A DNA stretch of 64,000 nt from Epiperipatus broadwayi (GCA_028023455.1 JAQFVV010006547.1:250001-314000), one strand, 5' to 3'; positions 12,346 through 24,068 are shown, counted from the first letter of the stretch. Program-made: numbers and translations. Notes: a model not told the origin generated them from the letters alone.

Positions 12346-13505
12346 TTTTATATCTAAATTCAAAAAAAAAAAAAATGGAAACAAGATTTTGAAAGAAGAA
12401 TTTGAATTTACTGCTTATGAATTTTTATTAATGACAATAGAGGTTCTAATAGTTGTCCACATAAACACATCAAATAACAGTAGTCAGTTCGTGAATGTGC
12501 ACTTTACTGGAATATATCGTTGAATGAAAAGATGGTGGACAGACTGAGGCATTCCAACTTCTCAAATGTTGAATGTTAGTGTCATAGTGATCAAATTATT
12601 AAAAAGTAGTACTATTGTTGATGCTTATTAGTTTTATTGTGGATATTTATAAAATATTTTAACCCTCAAATATCTACTAAAAAATATTAAGTTTGTTCAG
12701 AGTGCTTGCTTTCAAAGATTAATGGACCTGGAAGTACTTTTTCACAAATGTAAAGGATAAACCACTGTGTCTCATCTGCAGTGAAATTGGATCATTCTTC
12801 AAAGAGTACAACATTTTTTACCACTTCACTTCTAAACATAAAAATTCTAATTATGTAGCAATGTCCAAATATAAAAGGAAACAAAAAGCAGATCTTCGCA
12901 AAAAATTATCAAGTCACCAAAATTTTTTTAAGAAAATAAATAGTTCTCAAAAAGCAGATACACATGCAGGTTATATTGTAGTATACAATATTGCTAAAAG
13001 TAATAAAGCTCTCTCTGATATAGTTTATTAAATACTGTATGCTCCAAGTTTTTGTAATGTTTTATGTCCTGGCAAGAAAAAAGATTTTGAAACTAAGTTT
13101 ATCTTGAAAAATTGTGACTTCTAGAGTCGAAGCCATAAATAAAAATTGATATTGCTCTTGGGGTCAAAGACTAGTTCTTTTAAATTTTGCTCCATTACTA
13201 TGAATGAAAGCACTGATATAAATAATACAGCTTAGATATTTATAAGAGGTGTTGATGAAAGATTTTTCTATTACTGAGGAATTGACATGCATGTGGCCTT
13301 AGGGAAAAACAACAGGGTCTGATATTTTTCATGAATTTCTGGGAGGGCTTTTAACTTTGAAAGTACCCATAACAAATCATATATAATATTACAACCGATG
13401 GAGCATAGGGTATGAGAGGAAAAAATCTGCATTTGTTGGGATCATTATTCAAAAATACCTCGGGAACAATGCCATCTTTCTATATTGTGTTATACATCAA
13501 AATGA

Positions 13506-13733
13506 GATAAAAGGTGGCTGCTGGAGGATTCCATTAGATCCTAAGATCTATGTGCAGTACTCTCAGATCCAAGGCTTTTCACTGATGAAGGCCACAAGCC
13601 AGAAACTAGTCTGGGGATATTGAGTGATTAGGCACTAGATGGGGATTTTATACACAAGCCTTCTGGCATCCAGTGATTGATTACTCTGGCTTGCATTGAG
13701 TGGCAATACGTATGGAGAATTTTGCCTGCTATA
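13506..13733 (+). repeat. Short retroposon (family R1) inside hAT, 12-bp target duplication
   Basis: A 228-bp insert starting GATAAAAGGTGGCTGCTGG and ending TTTTGCCTGCTATA. It is bounded by perfect copies of ACATCAAAATGA (13494-13505 and 13734-13745). The conserved core CACTGATGAAGGCCACAAGC...GAAACTAGTCTGGGGATATT recurs at 19.2, 19.6, 48.7, 52.0, 57.8, 58.3 and 60.1 kb. The length and target duplication point to LINE-mediated retroposition. No unequivocal Pol III box was identified, so SINE status is inferred. Confidence 0.75.
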
Positions 13734-14141
13734 ACATCAAAATGACCTGTTTAAATCAACCTTGAGTATGAAACCTGTGCTTATTAAAATTGTGAAACTT
13801 ATAAACACTATTTGATCTCATGGACTTACAGATATTTCAAGAGTCCATGCAATATGAATACTCTGATGTGTTGTATTACTTGAAAGTAAGGTGGCTTAGT
13901 GCAGGATATGTCTTTGAGTGAGTTTGACAGCTGAAAAATGAGATAGTTTTATTCTTCCATGAGAAACAGTGGTCTGTGGAGTGTGAAATGTTGAAAGATA
14001 CAGCATGGATTTTGGATTTATGCATTTTTCACAGATTATCTTTATCTCATGAAGAAGTTGAATGTGAAAATGCAAGGAAAAAAATCAATTTATCAACAAT
14101 ATCTGGGGCCATTTTGGAAGTTTTAAACTATAATTTGTTCT

Positions 14142-14756
14142 AAGATGTGATATGTTGGACTATTTCCATCATTTCTGAGTGAATGTTGAATGTATAGAAA
14201 ATTTTAAACTTTATTTAAACTTTTCAAATACAAACAACTTGTTAGTAATAACACACAAATAGACAATACATGTTAGTAATTACACAACGTTTCGAGTAGT
14301 ATTATTCTCCATTCTTCTTCAGGTATTGCTGGCCTATATGCACAGTGATAATATTCGCTTAGAAGTTGAACTCGCACCTTTAGATTCTTGTATATTGAAT
14401 TTAAGGCAAACGCTCTACCAAAGCCTTTGACAGAATAGCTCAGTTGGTAGAGCGTTTGCCTTAAATTCAATATACAAGAATCTAAAGGTGCGAGTTCAAC
14501 TTCTAAGCGAATATTGTCACTGTGCATATAGGCCAGCAACACCTGAAGAAGAGTGGAGAATAATACTACTCGAAACGTTGTGTAATTACTAACCTGTATT
14601 GTCTATTTGTGTGTTATTACTAACAAGTTGTTTGTATTTGACAAGTTTAAATAAAGTTTAAAATTTTCTATACATTCAACATTCACTCATAAATGATGGA
14701 AATAGTCCAACATATCACATCTTATAATATACCATCATTACAAACCTTCAGACAAA
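14142..14756 (+). mobile_element. Palindromic tRNA-type SINE insertion
   Basis: A 615-bp insert bounded by perfect 13-bp copies of TATAATTTGTTCT (14129-14141 and 14757-14769). The two arms, 14142-14421 and 14444-14723, are inverted copies of one another, 280 bp each, pairing without indels and with only a few mismatches. They are separated by 22 bases. The right arm is a SINE in plus orientation: head AGCTCAGTTGGTAGAGCG (A-box type), GAGTTCAACTTC (B-box type), a tail hairpin at 14541-14580, an AATAAAGTTTAAA stretch, and a 3' end near ACCTTCAGACAAA. Only the right arm has the full 5' head, in the loop, and the terminal 33 bases. Confidence 0.85.
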
Positions 14757-15293
14757 TATAATTTGTTCTGTTTGCTAATCTCCCTGAAATTAAATTCAAT
14801 AGTTCTTGTAAATAAAGATGAGCTATGAAGTTGTCCTGAGAAAACTCCATCATGAATGAAGATTTGATGACTTCAGTACCATTGAAAAAGACTTGTATAT
14901 TTTCAGCATTCCTTTTAATGTGGACTGTGAAGTAATGAGACCAAATTTCATCTTGAATTAATTGAATTGCAATCTAACAATCACCTCAGACTCTTGTTTC
15001 TCAATGTCCTAAAATACAAGTCTTATTTAAGATCAAATTTCATCTTGTATTTGTGAATAGGTGTTTTGTACAATGCAACTCCAAAAGAGTTGTATTAGAA
15101 ACAAGCATTTAACTTCTCAGCATCAGTATATCCCAGTTTGAATCAGATTATGAGGAACTTTGAAATGCAATCATTGTTTCATTTATCTCATTAGTATTTA
15201 AGAATTATCAAATGTACTATTTTAAATTATATTGGCCCGCAAAAATTTTTTCTTTTTTTTTGGCCCACTCCTAAAAAAGTTTGTCTATCACTG

Positions 15294-17665
15294 ATTAATT
15301 TTCTGAAAGGGTTTAAAAAGAAGAAAAAAGATTGTTTGTTTATAAGACAATACTAATCTTTAAGGATTAAGTAATATTAGGTTAGGATTAAAATTAATAA
15401 GCAAAATTAAAAAATGGAAATTTTAATTTTGAAACATTGTGAAATTTTAAAATTACAATCAATCATTAAAATAAATAAACATTAAAGTCTTGCACTTTTT
15501 AAAGAAAAAAGTACAAAATGATATTACTTTTCAGTAGTCAGAATAGCTTTACTTGGCTCAGATTTAGCTAAATAAATGTGTGAATGGCTTTGTTGAAGAC
15601 TCGTATAATGAAAACTAAGCAGTCGTTTAGAAAACATAATTTTTTGATGACAGCACATATATTGTACCTATATATATATATATGCATAACCATTCACTAA
15701 TTAAATAACCTAAGCGTTTTCACGTGTGTGTAGCCTAAATTTGATATTGTTAGATAAAATTTATTTTTGAATATTGATTTTTATATATGTAAATAGAGGG
15801 ATTTGAACTCAGGATTTTTTAGTTTATTCATTCTCCACTCTTATCACAAACAACTGATACACATTCCCACATATGTATCGGTTGCTTAATAAGTTAGATG
15901 GAGGATGAATAGACTGAAAAATTGTGAGTTCAAATCCTTCAATTCACATATACAGTATAAGAAACATTCAATATAAACAAAATTACATACTGCCTTAGAA
16001 TTAAATATTGATTTCTTTTTGGTTTAAAATTTGAATAACTTATTTAAAAATGTATTATTATAGGAAGGAATTGTAAGTTATTCAAAATTGTTTGTATATG
16101 TTAATTTAAACTAAATATGAAATATTCATGAGGTTTTCTGCTTTCAAATTGATAACTATTTTGTTTGTTAATATAGATGCTATTTTAATTTTGGCTGGTT
16201 TTCCTTATTAAGCTGATTAACTTTTTAATGTATAAGGTATTGAAATTGGAACTGGCATAATAATTGATGTAATCTAGTTTATTTTTCCTGTACAAAGAAC
16301 ATTTTTAATTTATAATTTAGTATTGCATTGAAAGCTTAAACTTTTTGTTTGTAATTATTTTTAACTTTTTTTTTTTTTTGGACATATTTTCAATAATATT
16401 TTTTTTTATTTTATTAATCATTTAGAATAGATATTCTACAGAAAAATTAATTGAAAGTAAATGGAAATTTTAATTGATTAATATTGAAATAATAATACTT
16501 TATTATAAATTAATCTGATAAAATTGTATTATATTATTTTCTTACATAGATGAAATTTGTTTGCAGTTTCAATAACTAAAAGTTTTATACATTTAACAAT
16601 ACAATAGTTTTTTACTCTTCTACTTTTATTTATATCTGTTATATAAATGTAAGGATAAGTAATGCAATACTTGCTGACACCATGTTGCTCACAAATCATG
16701 ATGCAAACCACAGTATCAACTTTTAGCTTTTCAAAGTGCGTTCACTTAGCAGATTTTTTTTCATCGTATGACAGATACTGCTATTATTTGTTTGTTTTTC
16801 ATTTTGTTATTATATTTGGCTTTAGAAATCATAAATATAATTTTAAAATCACATTAGAATGATGAAGCATTCTGAACTTTAGTCGATGAAAATAGCTATC
16901 CTTTATTTAGAAAATGTGTCTCGATTTATTGTTGAAAATTTATTTTAAATGTGAAATACTTAAAATCCAATTACTGACTACAGAAATGATTGACATTCAT
17001 TTAAATCATTGTTTTAGAATGAAAAATTCAAATGTATGTTTTCTGTTTGAATAAATATAAAAAGTCAGTAACTACATAAGGATATTTCAAGCACTTAAGT
17101 TTTGTAAGAATAATTTTGAATTAATAAAATTATTTCAAATACATACAAATATATATAATAGATGGTAAATTAGTATTAGTGTTCTTTAACAAAGTTAATA
17201 ATTAATTTCTATTACAGACATTTCTTATTTGAACTTTTCAAGCTGAATGGATTTTGAGTATGTTGCACTATAAACAAGATTTTTAATCACTATCTGAATT
17301 AATGTAAATTTTTTGATTAATTCAGATAGAAACTAAAAATCAAAATTTATTATGCATCACATCAAAAAATACATCTGTATTGAAAAAGCTAAAATAATAT
17401 ATATATATATATATATTTACAGTAGGGATTAATTATTTATTTCATTAATGCATATTAATTATTGTTAATGTATCACCTATTACATATAAAGGTATTGAAG
17501 AAGCACTGATTATTTATATATATTTATGAATAATTATATCTTAAAAAGGTAATTGATTCCCAAGATGCATTTCATGTTAAACCAGCGGTCTTCAATTGGC
17601 CCAAATCACTATCTTTTAGACATGTTTTCATCACTTGTTTAATATTTATCCATATCATAATTATT
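15294..17665. other. AT-rich stretch with small foldbacks
   Basis: No gene was recognised. It holds a foldback at 15783-15957 (separate entry), a (TA)n run near 15670 and a hairpin at about 17279-17342 whose arms contain CTATCTGAATTAA and TTAATTCAGATAG. Confidence 0.6.
15783..15957. repeat. Foldback element with GATTTGAACTC/GAGTTCAAATC arms
   Basis: An imperfect inverted repeat with arms of about 75-80 bases. The left arm runs TATATATGTAAATAGAGGG ATTTGAACTC...TTCATTCTCCA. The right arm runs TGGAGGATGAATAGAC...GAGTTCAAATCC...CACATATA. The inner arms CAACTGATAC and GTATCGGTTG also pair. GAGTTCAAATCC resembles a tRNA T-loop/B box, so this may be a tRNA-related foldback like the SINEs in this window, or a MITE. 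No target duplication was confirmed. Confidence 0.6.
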
Positions 17666-17780
17666 CAATTTGAAATACAAATGCCTAATTTTCTGCACTC
17701 ACATCTTTGTCATTTCCTATTTTCTAAAGATGGTATCAAACTTGTGAAATGCAGAAAATTTGACATTTGTAATTCAAATC
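17666..17780. repeat. Inverted repeat next to hAT copy B
   Basis: The left arm, about 33 bases (TTTGAAATACAAATG...TTCTGCACTCAC), is complementary to a right arm ending at 17780 (GTGAAATGCAGAAAATTT...ATTCAAA). The loop is about 45 bases. This is probably a small foldback or MITE; no coding content. Confidence 0.65.
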
Positions 17781-19089
17781 AAAATCATATATACATATCA
17801 AGAGTGCCCAAAGTGGCAGATATCAATTCCCTGAGGTCAATTTGAACTTTCTAGAAGTTGCTAGTTTCAATAAAAAAAATTGAGGGTTGATAATAGCAAA
17901 AATAGATCCCCTTACTACTTCTATTTGTTTGTTACTTCAAAATATCTATGATTCCAATAGGTAGCTAATTAACATACCAAACTTGCAAACGAAAAGGTAA
18001 AATGTGTCATTAAAAGAGTCGCATATAAGAATGCATGAAAATACATGTAGTACAAACATGTCTGTGAGTTATCTTTTAGAACATATTGCAAGTGTGGACA
18101 TGAAAACCATTGCATGTCCGCACTTGCTTCCAGTGAGACGAGACAATATTCAATATTAGCAGAATCTATCAGTCTTGTGTGGCCATGTTTTTATAAAACA
18201 CTGTAAATAGATTTGTTTGATGTGACATGTACTTATTGTGATTTGAACTTTGAATATAATTATTTATTGGGGAGCAGCACTAGGAAAAAGATAATCAGAG
18301 GACACAATTTATTTATTCGCGTTTAAACAAATATCTTCTGTTTTAAGTAACTACATACTTTATTGTATTTTTTTTTTATCACAGGGGCTGTCAAAATTGT
18401 TTATTTATAAAAGTTTTTATTTTGTTATGATAATAATATGACTGAGCCAAAAAAAAAAAGAAATGCAGACAGTATAGCTTAGACTGTTTGAAGTTAGGAT
18501 TTGTCCCATCATTATCAAGCAAACACTTACCAATGTGCTTCATATGTGAAAAAGTCTTTAGCAACAACCCTATGAAACCTTTCACACTAACAGATCACTT
18601 AAACAGTATTTACCCTGACAAAAAAGAAAAAGAATTCTCATACTTTCAATCACTTAAAGATAAAATTCTGAAGAGAACTATAATAGATAATATTTGTTTC
18701 ATCATCGAAGCAAAATGATGATGGATTAAGGGCATTGTACAACATATCTCTACTCATTGAGAAGTCTGGTGAGTCGGATACCATAGGGGAGAAACTGATT
18801 TTACTGGCTGTTGCTGAGGTATTGAACACTGTACTCCACAAAGCTGCACAAGATGTTGTAAAAGAATATCTTTTTGAGAAATAACACAGTTTAAAGACAT
18901 ATTGACAAAATGAGCCACAATGTGGAAAACTGTTTCTGTAATCATTCGCAAAAAAGAATTTTTTCACTCTTAATTGGCCAAATCAAAATTATCTGGTAAT
19001 GAAGCTTTGTTGCTGGCATGTGTTTACTTTATTCAAGATCAGGAAGTGCATGAAGAGCTGCTTTTTGTTAGAACTTTATAAACTTCATA

Positions 19090-19364
19090 TGATCACCATT
19101 TCTTATGCTTGCTCATAACTGTTATTAAAACAGGCAAAACTCTCCATACAGTAGTGCCACTTAGTGCAAGGCAGAATAATCAGTGGATGCCAGTAGGCTT
19201 GTGTATAAAATTCCTATCTAATGCCTCAATATCCCCAGACTAGTTTCTTGCTTGTGGCTTTCGTAAGTAAGGAGTCTTGGATCTGAGAGTGCACTGTATG
19301 GAGAGTTTTGCTTGTTTTAGTAACAGTTATGAGCAAGCATAAGAAATGGTGATCATGTGATGTT
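19090..19364. repeat. Family R1 foldback copy with about 62-bp arms
   Basis: The left arm (about 19092-19154, containing GATCACCATTTCTTATGC and AAAACAGGCAAAACTC) and the right arm (about 19299-19362) are nearly perfect inverted copies. Between them lies the R1 core, including ATATCCCCAGACTAGTTTC. It sits inside hAT copy B as part of an insert running to about 19785. Confidence 0.75.
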
Positions 19365-19551
19365 TGGTGGTTTAATACCAAGCCTGCCTAGTTGGATAGT
19401 GGTGCCTATGGCTATTAAAGAACCAAAGACACCAAAGTTTATGTATACTGAACTAAGTTCAGACCTATATGAATATATAAGCTAATGAGCTTAGATTGAA
19501 AATATTACTGTTTTTCAATTTATTCTCATGGTTTTGTAGATAAGTAGAGAT

Positions 19552-19785
19552 AAAAGGTGGCTGCTGGAGGGTCGCGTTAGGTTCTAAGATTTAGGTGCAG
19601 TGCTCTCATATTCAAAGTTTTTCACTAATGAAGGCCACAAGCCAGAAACTACTCCGGGGATATTAGATGAGTAGGCATTAGATAGGGATTTTATGCACAA
19701 GCCTTCTGGAATCCATTAATTACTCTAGCTTGCACTGAATGGTACTACTGTATGGAGAGTTTTGTCTGTTTTAATAATTTGAGAA
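19552..19785 (+). repeat. Family R1 copy, same orientation as 13506-13733
   Basis: It starts GATAAAAGGTGGCTGCTGG, contains the core GAAGGCCACAAGCCAGAAAC and ends TTTTGTCTGTTTTAATAAT. Copy A of the hAT preserves the uninterrupted AGAACTTTAGAAACTGAC here. The composite insert's flanks (AACTTTATAAACT and AATTTGAGAAACT) look like a diverged target duplication. Confidence 0.7.
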
Positions 19786-20823
19786 ACTGACATTAGAGGT
19801 GAACCAACTTTTTAATTTAATGGAGTTATTTTTCAGGAAAAAAGCAATTTCATTGACAAATATAATATCTGTTGTGACAGATGGAGTACCAGCTATGGTT
19901 GATTGTTATTGCAGTTTCATAAGATACCTGAAACAAGATGTATCTGAAATGCTTGCAGTTCACTGTGCAATGCATAGGGAACATTTAGTAGCCAAGAACC
20001 TTACTGAAAAATTGCATCAATCACTTCAATTTGCTGAGCTTTCCCAATTCCCCAGTTCATTTAAGATAGGCACAATGCAAATAGAAAAAATCTTGTTGTA
20101 CATCAATCTCTTGGAGGCTTTTCACTTAGATTTCAAAACTAGGTTTGAAGATATTCTATCATTGGAAATACCAGACTGGATAATAAACCCATAAACATAA
20201 TTTTGCAAGATGAGCTGATAACCACTACCATGAATGAGGAACTCAATGTACAATTCAAACAGGGTTATCAAAAGTTTTGGCTGCAACAAGATATTCTACT
20301 TCTGTACCTGGCTCTATAGATTGTTGTACAAAAGTATTTGCTGGTATTTCTCTCATCATATTTGGTAGAGAGAGGCTATAGTGTAGTTTCAAACCTGCTC
20401 CAGAAATTGATTGCATATCACTGAACTTGGAGATTTGAGAATGCAACTCACTAATTTAAAACTGGACAAATATAAATTATTGATTGATCATCAATCAGGT
20501 GAACCCATTGAATTAAATTGTTTTCCAAGCTAATTTAGTTGGTATTCATATTTGTATAATCCTGATTAAAATCTTTCAGTGCTGTAATTTTGTTGTTTTC
20601 ATTCTGTCTGAATATGTTGATTTTTTCACTTCATTTTTATGTTTAATAAAGTGATTTCACTATTTGTGTTTATTTTGAATTTTACATATTTATTTCATAA
20701 ATGTCAAAAATTAAAAAAAACTCTGCTCATATTTTTTATGCTTTAATTTTCATTAGTGCAGGTTTTGACATTAAATGTTGCACAAGATAATGCCTTTTAT
20801 CTTTTCAATCATTAATTACAAGT

Positions 20824-21306
20824 TGTATTTTTATATTGGACTATTTCCATCACATAAGCAACCCAGTGTGACTACATAATGTATGTAAACCATGAATCAA
20901 CTTTGCTCTTAGGAAAAACTGGAGAAATAGAGAAATCAAGAGGAACCTGATAGATAAGTATATGAAATTACTACAGACTGTTGCCTTTGGCATGATGGCT
21001 CAGTTGATTAGAACGTTACTTTAAAATTCAAAACTCAAGAATCTAAGGACCCAGATTCGAATCCTATGCTAATACTGTCACTGGTCAGGCCAGCAATACT
21101 TGAAGAAGAGGGGAATCTAATACCTCTCAAAACATAGTGCATATACTAACCTGTTTGACATGCTATTCCTAACGGTTGAATGTATTTGAAATATTTAAAT
21201 AAAGTTAAATTTTTTTAAAGACATTTAATATATATATTAGATGATGGAAATAGTCCAATATAAAAATACAACTAGAACACCATCATCACAATCCATCAGG
21301 AAAACA
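20824..21306 (+). mobile_element. tRNA-type SINE inserted in hAT copy B
   Basis: A 483-bp insert with perfect 14-bp target duplications CATTAATTACAAGT (20810-20823, 21307-21320). The SINE head ATGGCTCAGTTGATTAGAACG (A-box type) is near 20994 and AGATTCGAATCC (B-box type) is near 21053. The tail hairpin lies at 21098-21135, followed by AATAAAGTTAAA and a 3' end near CATCATCACAATCCATCAGG, homologous to the end of the 14.1-kb copy. The first 29 bases (TGTATTTTTATATTGGACTA...) are the exact inverse of 21242-21270. The sequence between that and the head (about 20853-20990) is not shared with the other copies. Confidence 0.85.
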
Positions 21307-21475
21307 CATTAATTACAAGTGATTAAAATGAAAAGTTCAATATCTAGTGAAATATTTAATATTGAGTACTATACAAATTTATTAATTTGTGTAAGTAAAA
21401 TAAATGATTAGTTTTAAAAGTTTTTGGTAAAGGTGTCTGCGGCTGAAAAAAGTTTGGGAATCTCTTGGTATATAT

Positions 21476-24050
21476 ATATCATAACAGATAAGAATCAGAA
21501 TTAATTCATGATTATATTTACCAATGAATTATTAAAATAAATTTAACGTTTAGTTTCTTTAAAACCTTCTATCTCATATATGTATGCAAAATGTATGGAT
21601 TAAAACAGAATACTAAATGATATGAGAAAAAAAGGTATTATAGGGTCTCATACTCAGGAATAATTAATATTAAAGTTTAAATTACCATTAATAACATGAG
21701 AAAACAATAATGTACAATTTATGTAATGCCTTACTTATAAACATATTATTAGAGTGGTATGACAATCTGTGCTTGCATATCTATGTTGTTATTTATCATT
21801 TAAATAAAAATATTAAGGTTTTATAATTAAATTAATATATTTCATTTTGAGATATACTTACAAATTTCTAACCATATTATGATCCTCTCTAATAAAAGTT
21901 CTATTAAACTAGTGAGAAGATCTTTCAAAACAATACTTTTAAAAATACACACACTAAGTAACACAGTATATTAGATAACAAAATTCAATATGTTTTATTT
22001 AAAAAAGTTATAAACATTTTCACAAAAAATATATATGTAATTACCAATAGATATATTATTAAATAGAAAGAACAGAACTTATCAAAGTTTCTTACTGTCA
22101 GAATACTTTGTTTAATAAAAATAAATAATATATATTTATATATTGCAATTTAATAATTGCTGTATATGTTTAGTTTTATATTAAAATACTTCTAAGTAGT
22201 TTCTTTTCAGTCATATTGGTGCATCTATATTGAGTTGTTTTGTATTTGATTATTCTTACTAAGTTTACAATTATGTCAAATTTTACATGATAGTAGTTCT
22301 TTATTGCTTGCACTTTGTAAATTCACTATATTTCCAGAATATGAATTGATCAGCTACTTATGGTAATATATTTTCTCAAGTTCATCAGTTATTTTTTTAG
22401 CAAGCACAGATTTTGATCAGAGTATTCCATCTGCATCTTCATTTCTTTCAAGAATCATATTTTAGATAAACGTAACCCCCTCCTCCTCAAAAACAACAAA
22501 AAACAATTTACTTATCAATCTGTCCTAAGGATAATACATTTATAGTTATTTTTATTCAACATAGTTTGTAGAAGTATAATCAAAATTTTGACTTTCCAAT
22601 GTTAACTTGATATTTCTGTGATCTGAACAAATTGATAGCCATTTCATTACTTTATTATTCTTAATTGATAATTCAGAAAATTATATCTAATGAATCTCTC
22701 TGAATAAAGACTAATGAATAAATTAAACTAGCCTTTCAGTCTTCTTGTAGCTTGTTTTTCTACTTACATTATAACCAGCTCCAGTGTCCATAAACAACAG
22801 CTTGTTTTCTAATACTATTAAAAGTGTGTTCATGTTTTCAAATATCACAAAGTGTTTTTTTGATTTTCATTTGAATCGTATAACTTGTTTATTAATATGC
22901 TTATTTAATTAAAATTTTATAAGATTTAATTATTATTTTCAAATTTACAGAAATTAATTTTCTAACATATTTGCATTTTCATGGTTTTTAAAAAAATAAT
23001 ATTAAATTATACTTTTAAGAATTATACTATTAATAAATTAAAGTATATATTATATAGTATACTCCACTCAAAGCATGACACTCTCTCTTCTATACTCAGC
23101 TCATAAAATAGTTAATTCTTTTTTTTTTTTTTTTTTTGAGAGTAACACACAATTGTATAATAATCCACTATTAATAATTGAATATGTTAAAATTTATTCT
23201 ATATCTAGCCATAACTCACTTCCTTATTAAAGTTCTCTAAATTATAATTATTAAAATAAATGCATAATCTACAAAATCATTCATCACCACATAATGATAT
23301 GGGATATGTATTCTATTTTATACATTAGTTTCAGTTACAACATTTTGATTAATTTACCTTTATATTAATTCACCTTCACTGGATTTCACAATAGCTTCCA
23401 TCAAATTTTGATAAACGGTGATAGTTTTATATTTTACCATTAACAATATATATATATATGTAAACTACAATTTAAACAATCTTATATATAAGAAAGTATA
23501 AGGAAAGAAGTAATCTGAGTTATAATTTTATATAGTGTTTTGTTTTTCGATATGTTGAAATGTTTTCTAATATTTGTAAATAATTAAAATCGGAAAAATT
23601 TATTTATAATGTAAAGTGTTTATCAAATCTTTCGTTTTTTTATTTTATTTTCTATTAAGTAATAAATGTATCAATCATCATTTCACATTGTACTAGTGAA
23701 AGCATTTAATATTAACATTGTGTATTTTTCCTGTTCACAGTCATGGGGTTCTTAAGATTCCAAAATTATCTCCAGACTAGATGATACTAAAGCAATGAAG
23801 ATCATATTTAAATTTCATGCACTTTACTTAATAGGTTTTATGAAGATAGAAACTAGTTTAGCGATAATCAGTACACTCATGGTCCCAGATAGCTCTACAT
23901 TGATATGATCCCAGAATTTTTGTTACGTATTTTATTTTATAGGAATTTTGGCATTTATATATGTGTGTGTAGCAGAAATATTGATGATTCCTTTTTCGTA
24001 ATATTATGCTCTAAGCTTGACATTGGTTTGATGACGATTAGCATAAGATT
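21476..24050. other. AT-rich non-coding stretch
   Basis: No gene or assignable element. It contains T- and A-runs (for example 23119-23137) and short TA tracts. Confidence 0.6.
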
Positions 24051-24068
24051 TTATAGTATGTCTCTTTT

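Larger units (their letters stand above)
12725..14990 (+). pseudogene. GTF2IRD2-like hAT transposase pseudogene
   Basis: At 12750-12900 the translation reads NVKDKPLCLICSEIGSFFKEYN followed by HFTSKH. This is a BED-type finger with the C-x2-C pair and the H-x4-H pair intact. At 13390-13500 an ITTDGA*GMRG block matches the TDGAPAM catalytic segment, with a stop in place of one residue, followed by an LYIK-type remnant of the LHCIIHQ box. The SINE at 13506 interrupts here. After it come VKIVNLI and SHGLTDISRV (about 13790-13845), a KVRWLSAGYVFE box (about 13890-13920; compare EVRWLSRG) and FFHEKQWSVE. The palindromic insert follows, and then an ETKFHLELIELQ segment at about 14940-14975. Multiple stops show it is dead. 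Confidence 0.7.
12700..15293 (+). mobile_element. hAT transposon (GTF2IRD2-like), decayed, with two nested retroposons
   Basis: A plus-strand element whose coding remains run from a BED finger (about 12750) to a C-terminal stretch near 14960. The right end reads AGTTTGTCTATCACTG; read inward it is CAGTGATAGACAAACT, an excellent fit to the CAG-G-T-G-CAAACT ends of GTF2IRD2/Charlie-type hAT elements. GGCCCAC-type sequence lies just inside. The left inverted repeat was not located, so the start is approximate. Two short retroposons with perfect target duplications sit inside it (13506-13733 and 14142-14756). Confidence 0.7.
18455..20194 (+). pseudogene. hAT transposase pseudogene, ZBED5/SCAND3-like
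   Basis: The block at 18488-18716 encodes a BED-type finger: MCFICEKVFSNNP with C-x2-C, then DHLNSIYPDK, where the last His is replaced by Tyr so one zinc ligand is lost. DKILKRTIID follows. Fragments around 18740-19080 match copy A (EKLILLAV, the VQRHIDE-type segment now broken, IQDQEVHEE). After the composite insert, block 19799-20192 gives NLMELFFRKK, VVTDGVPAMVDCY (catalytic-type Asp region, DGAPAM changed to DGVPAM), HCAMHREHLVAKNLTEKLHQ, and an AFHLDFKTRFEDILSLEIPDW C-terminal stretch. Frameshifts and the insert abolish function. Confidence 0.85.
17799..21467 (+). mobile_element. hAT transposon copy B (ZBED5-like), with nested insertions
   Basis: A plus-strand sibling of copy A. It starts CAAGAGTGCCCAAAG and ends CTTTGGGAATCTCTTG-like (AGTTTGGGAATCTCTTG), so both ends read CAAGAG inward. 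Flanks ATACATAT (17791-17798) and GTATATAT (21468-21475) are a plausible 8-bp target duplication with two mismatches. Its 3.67 kb length, against 2.74 kb for copy A, is explained by a composite insert at about 19090-19785 and a SINE at 20824-21306, both absent from copy A. Confidence 0.85.

Noticed and set aside
14273-14542. 89-residue minus-strand open frame
   Set aside because: Lies wholly in the palindromic SINE; a by-product of repeat sequence.
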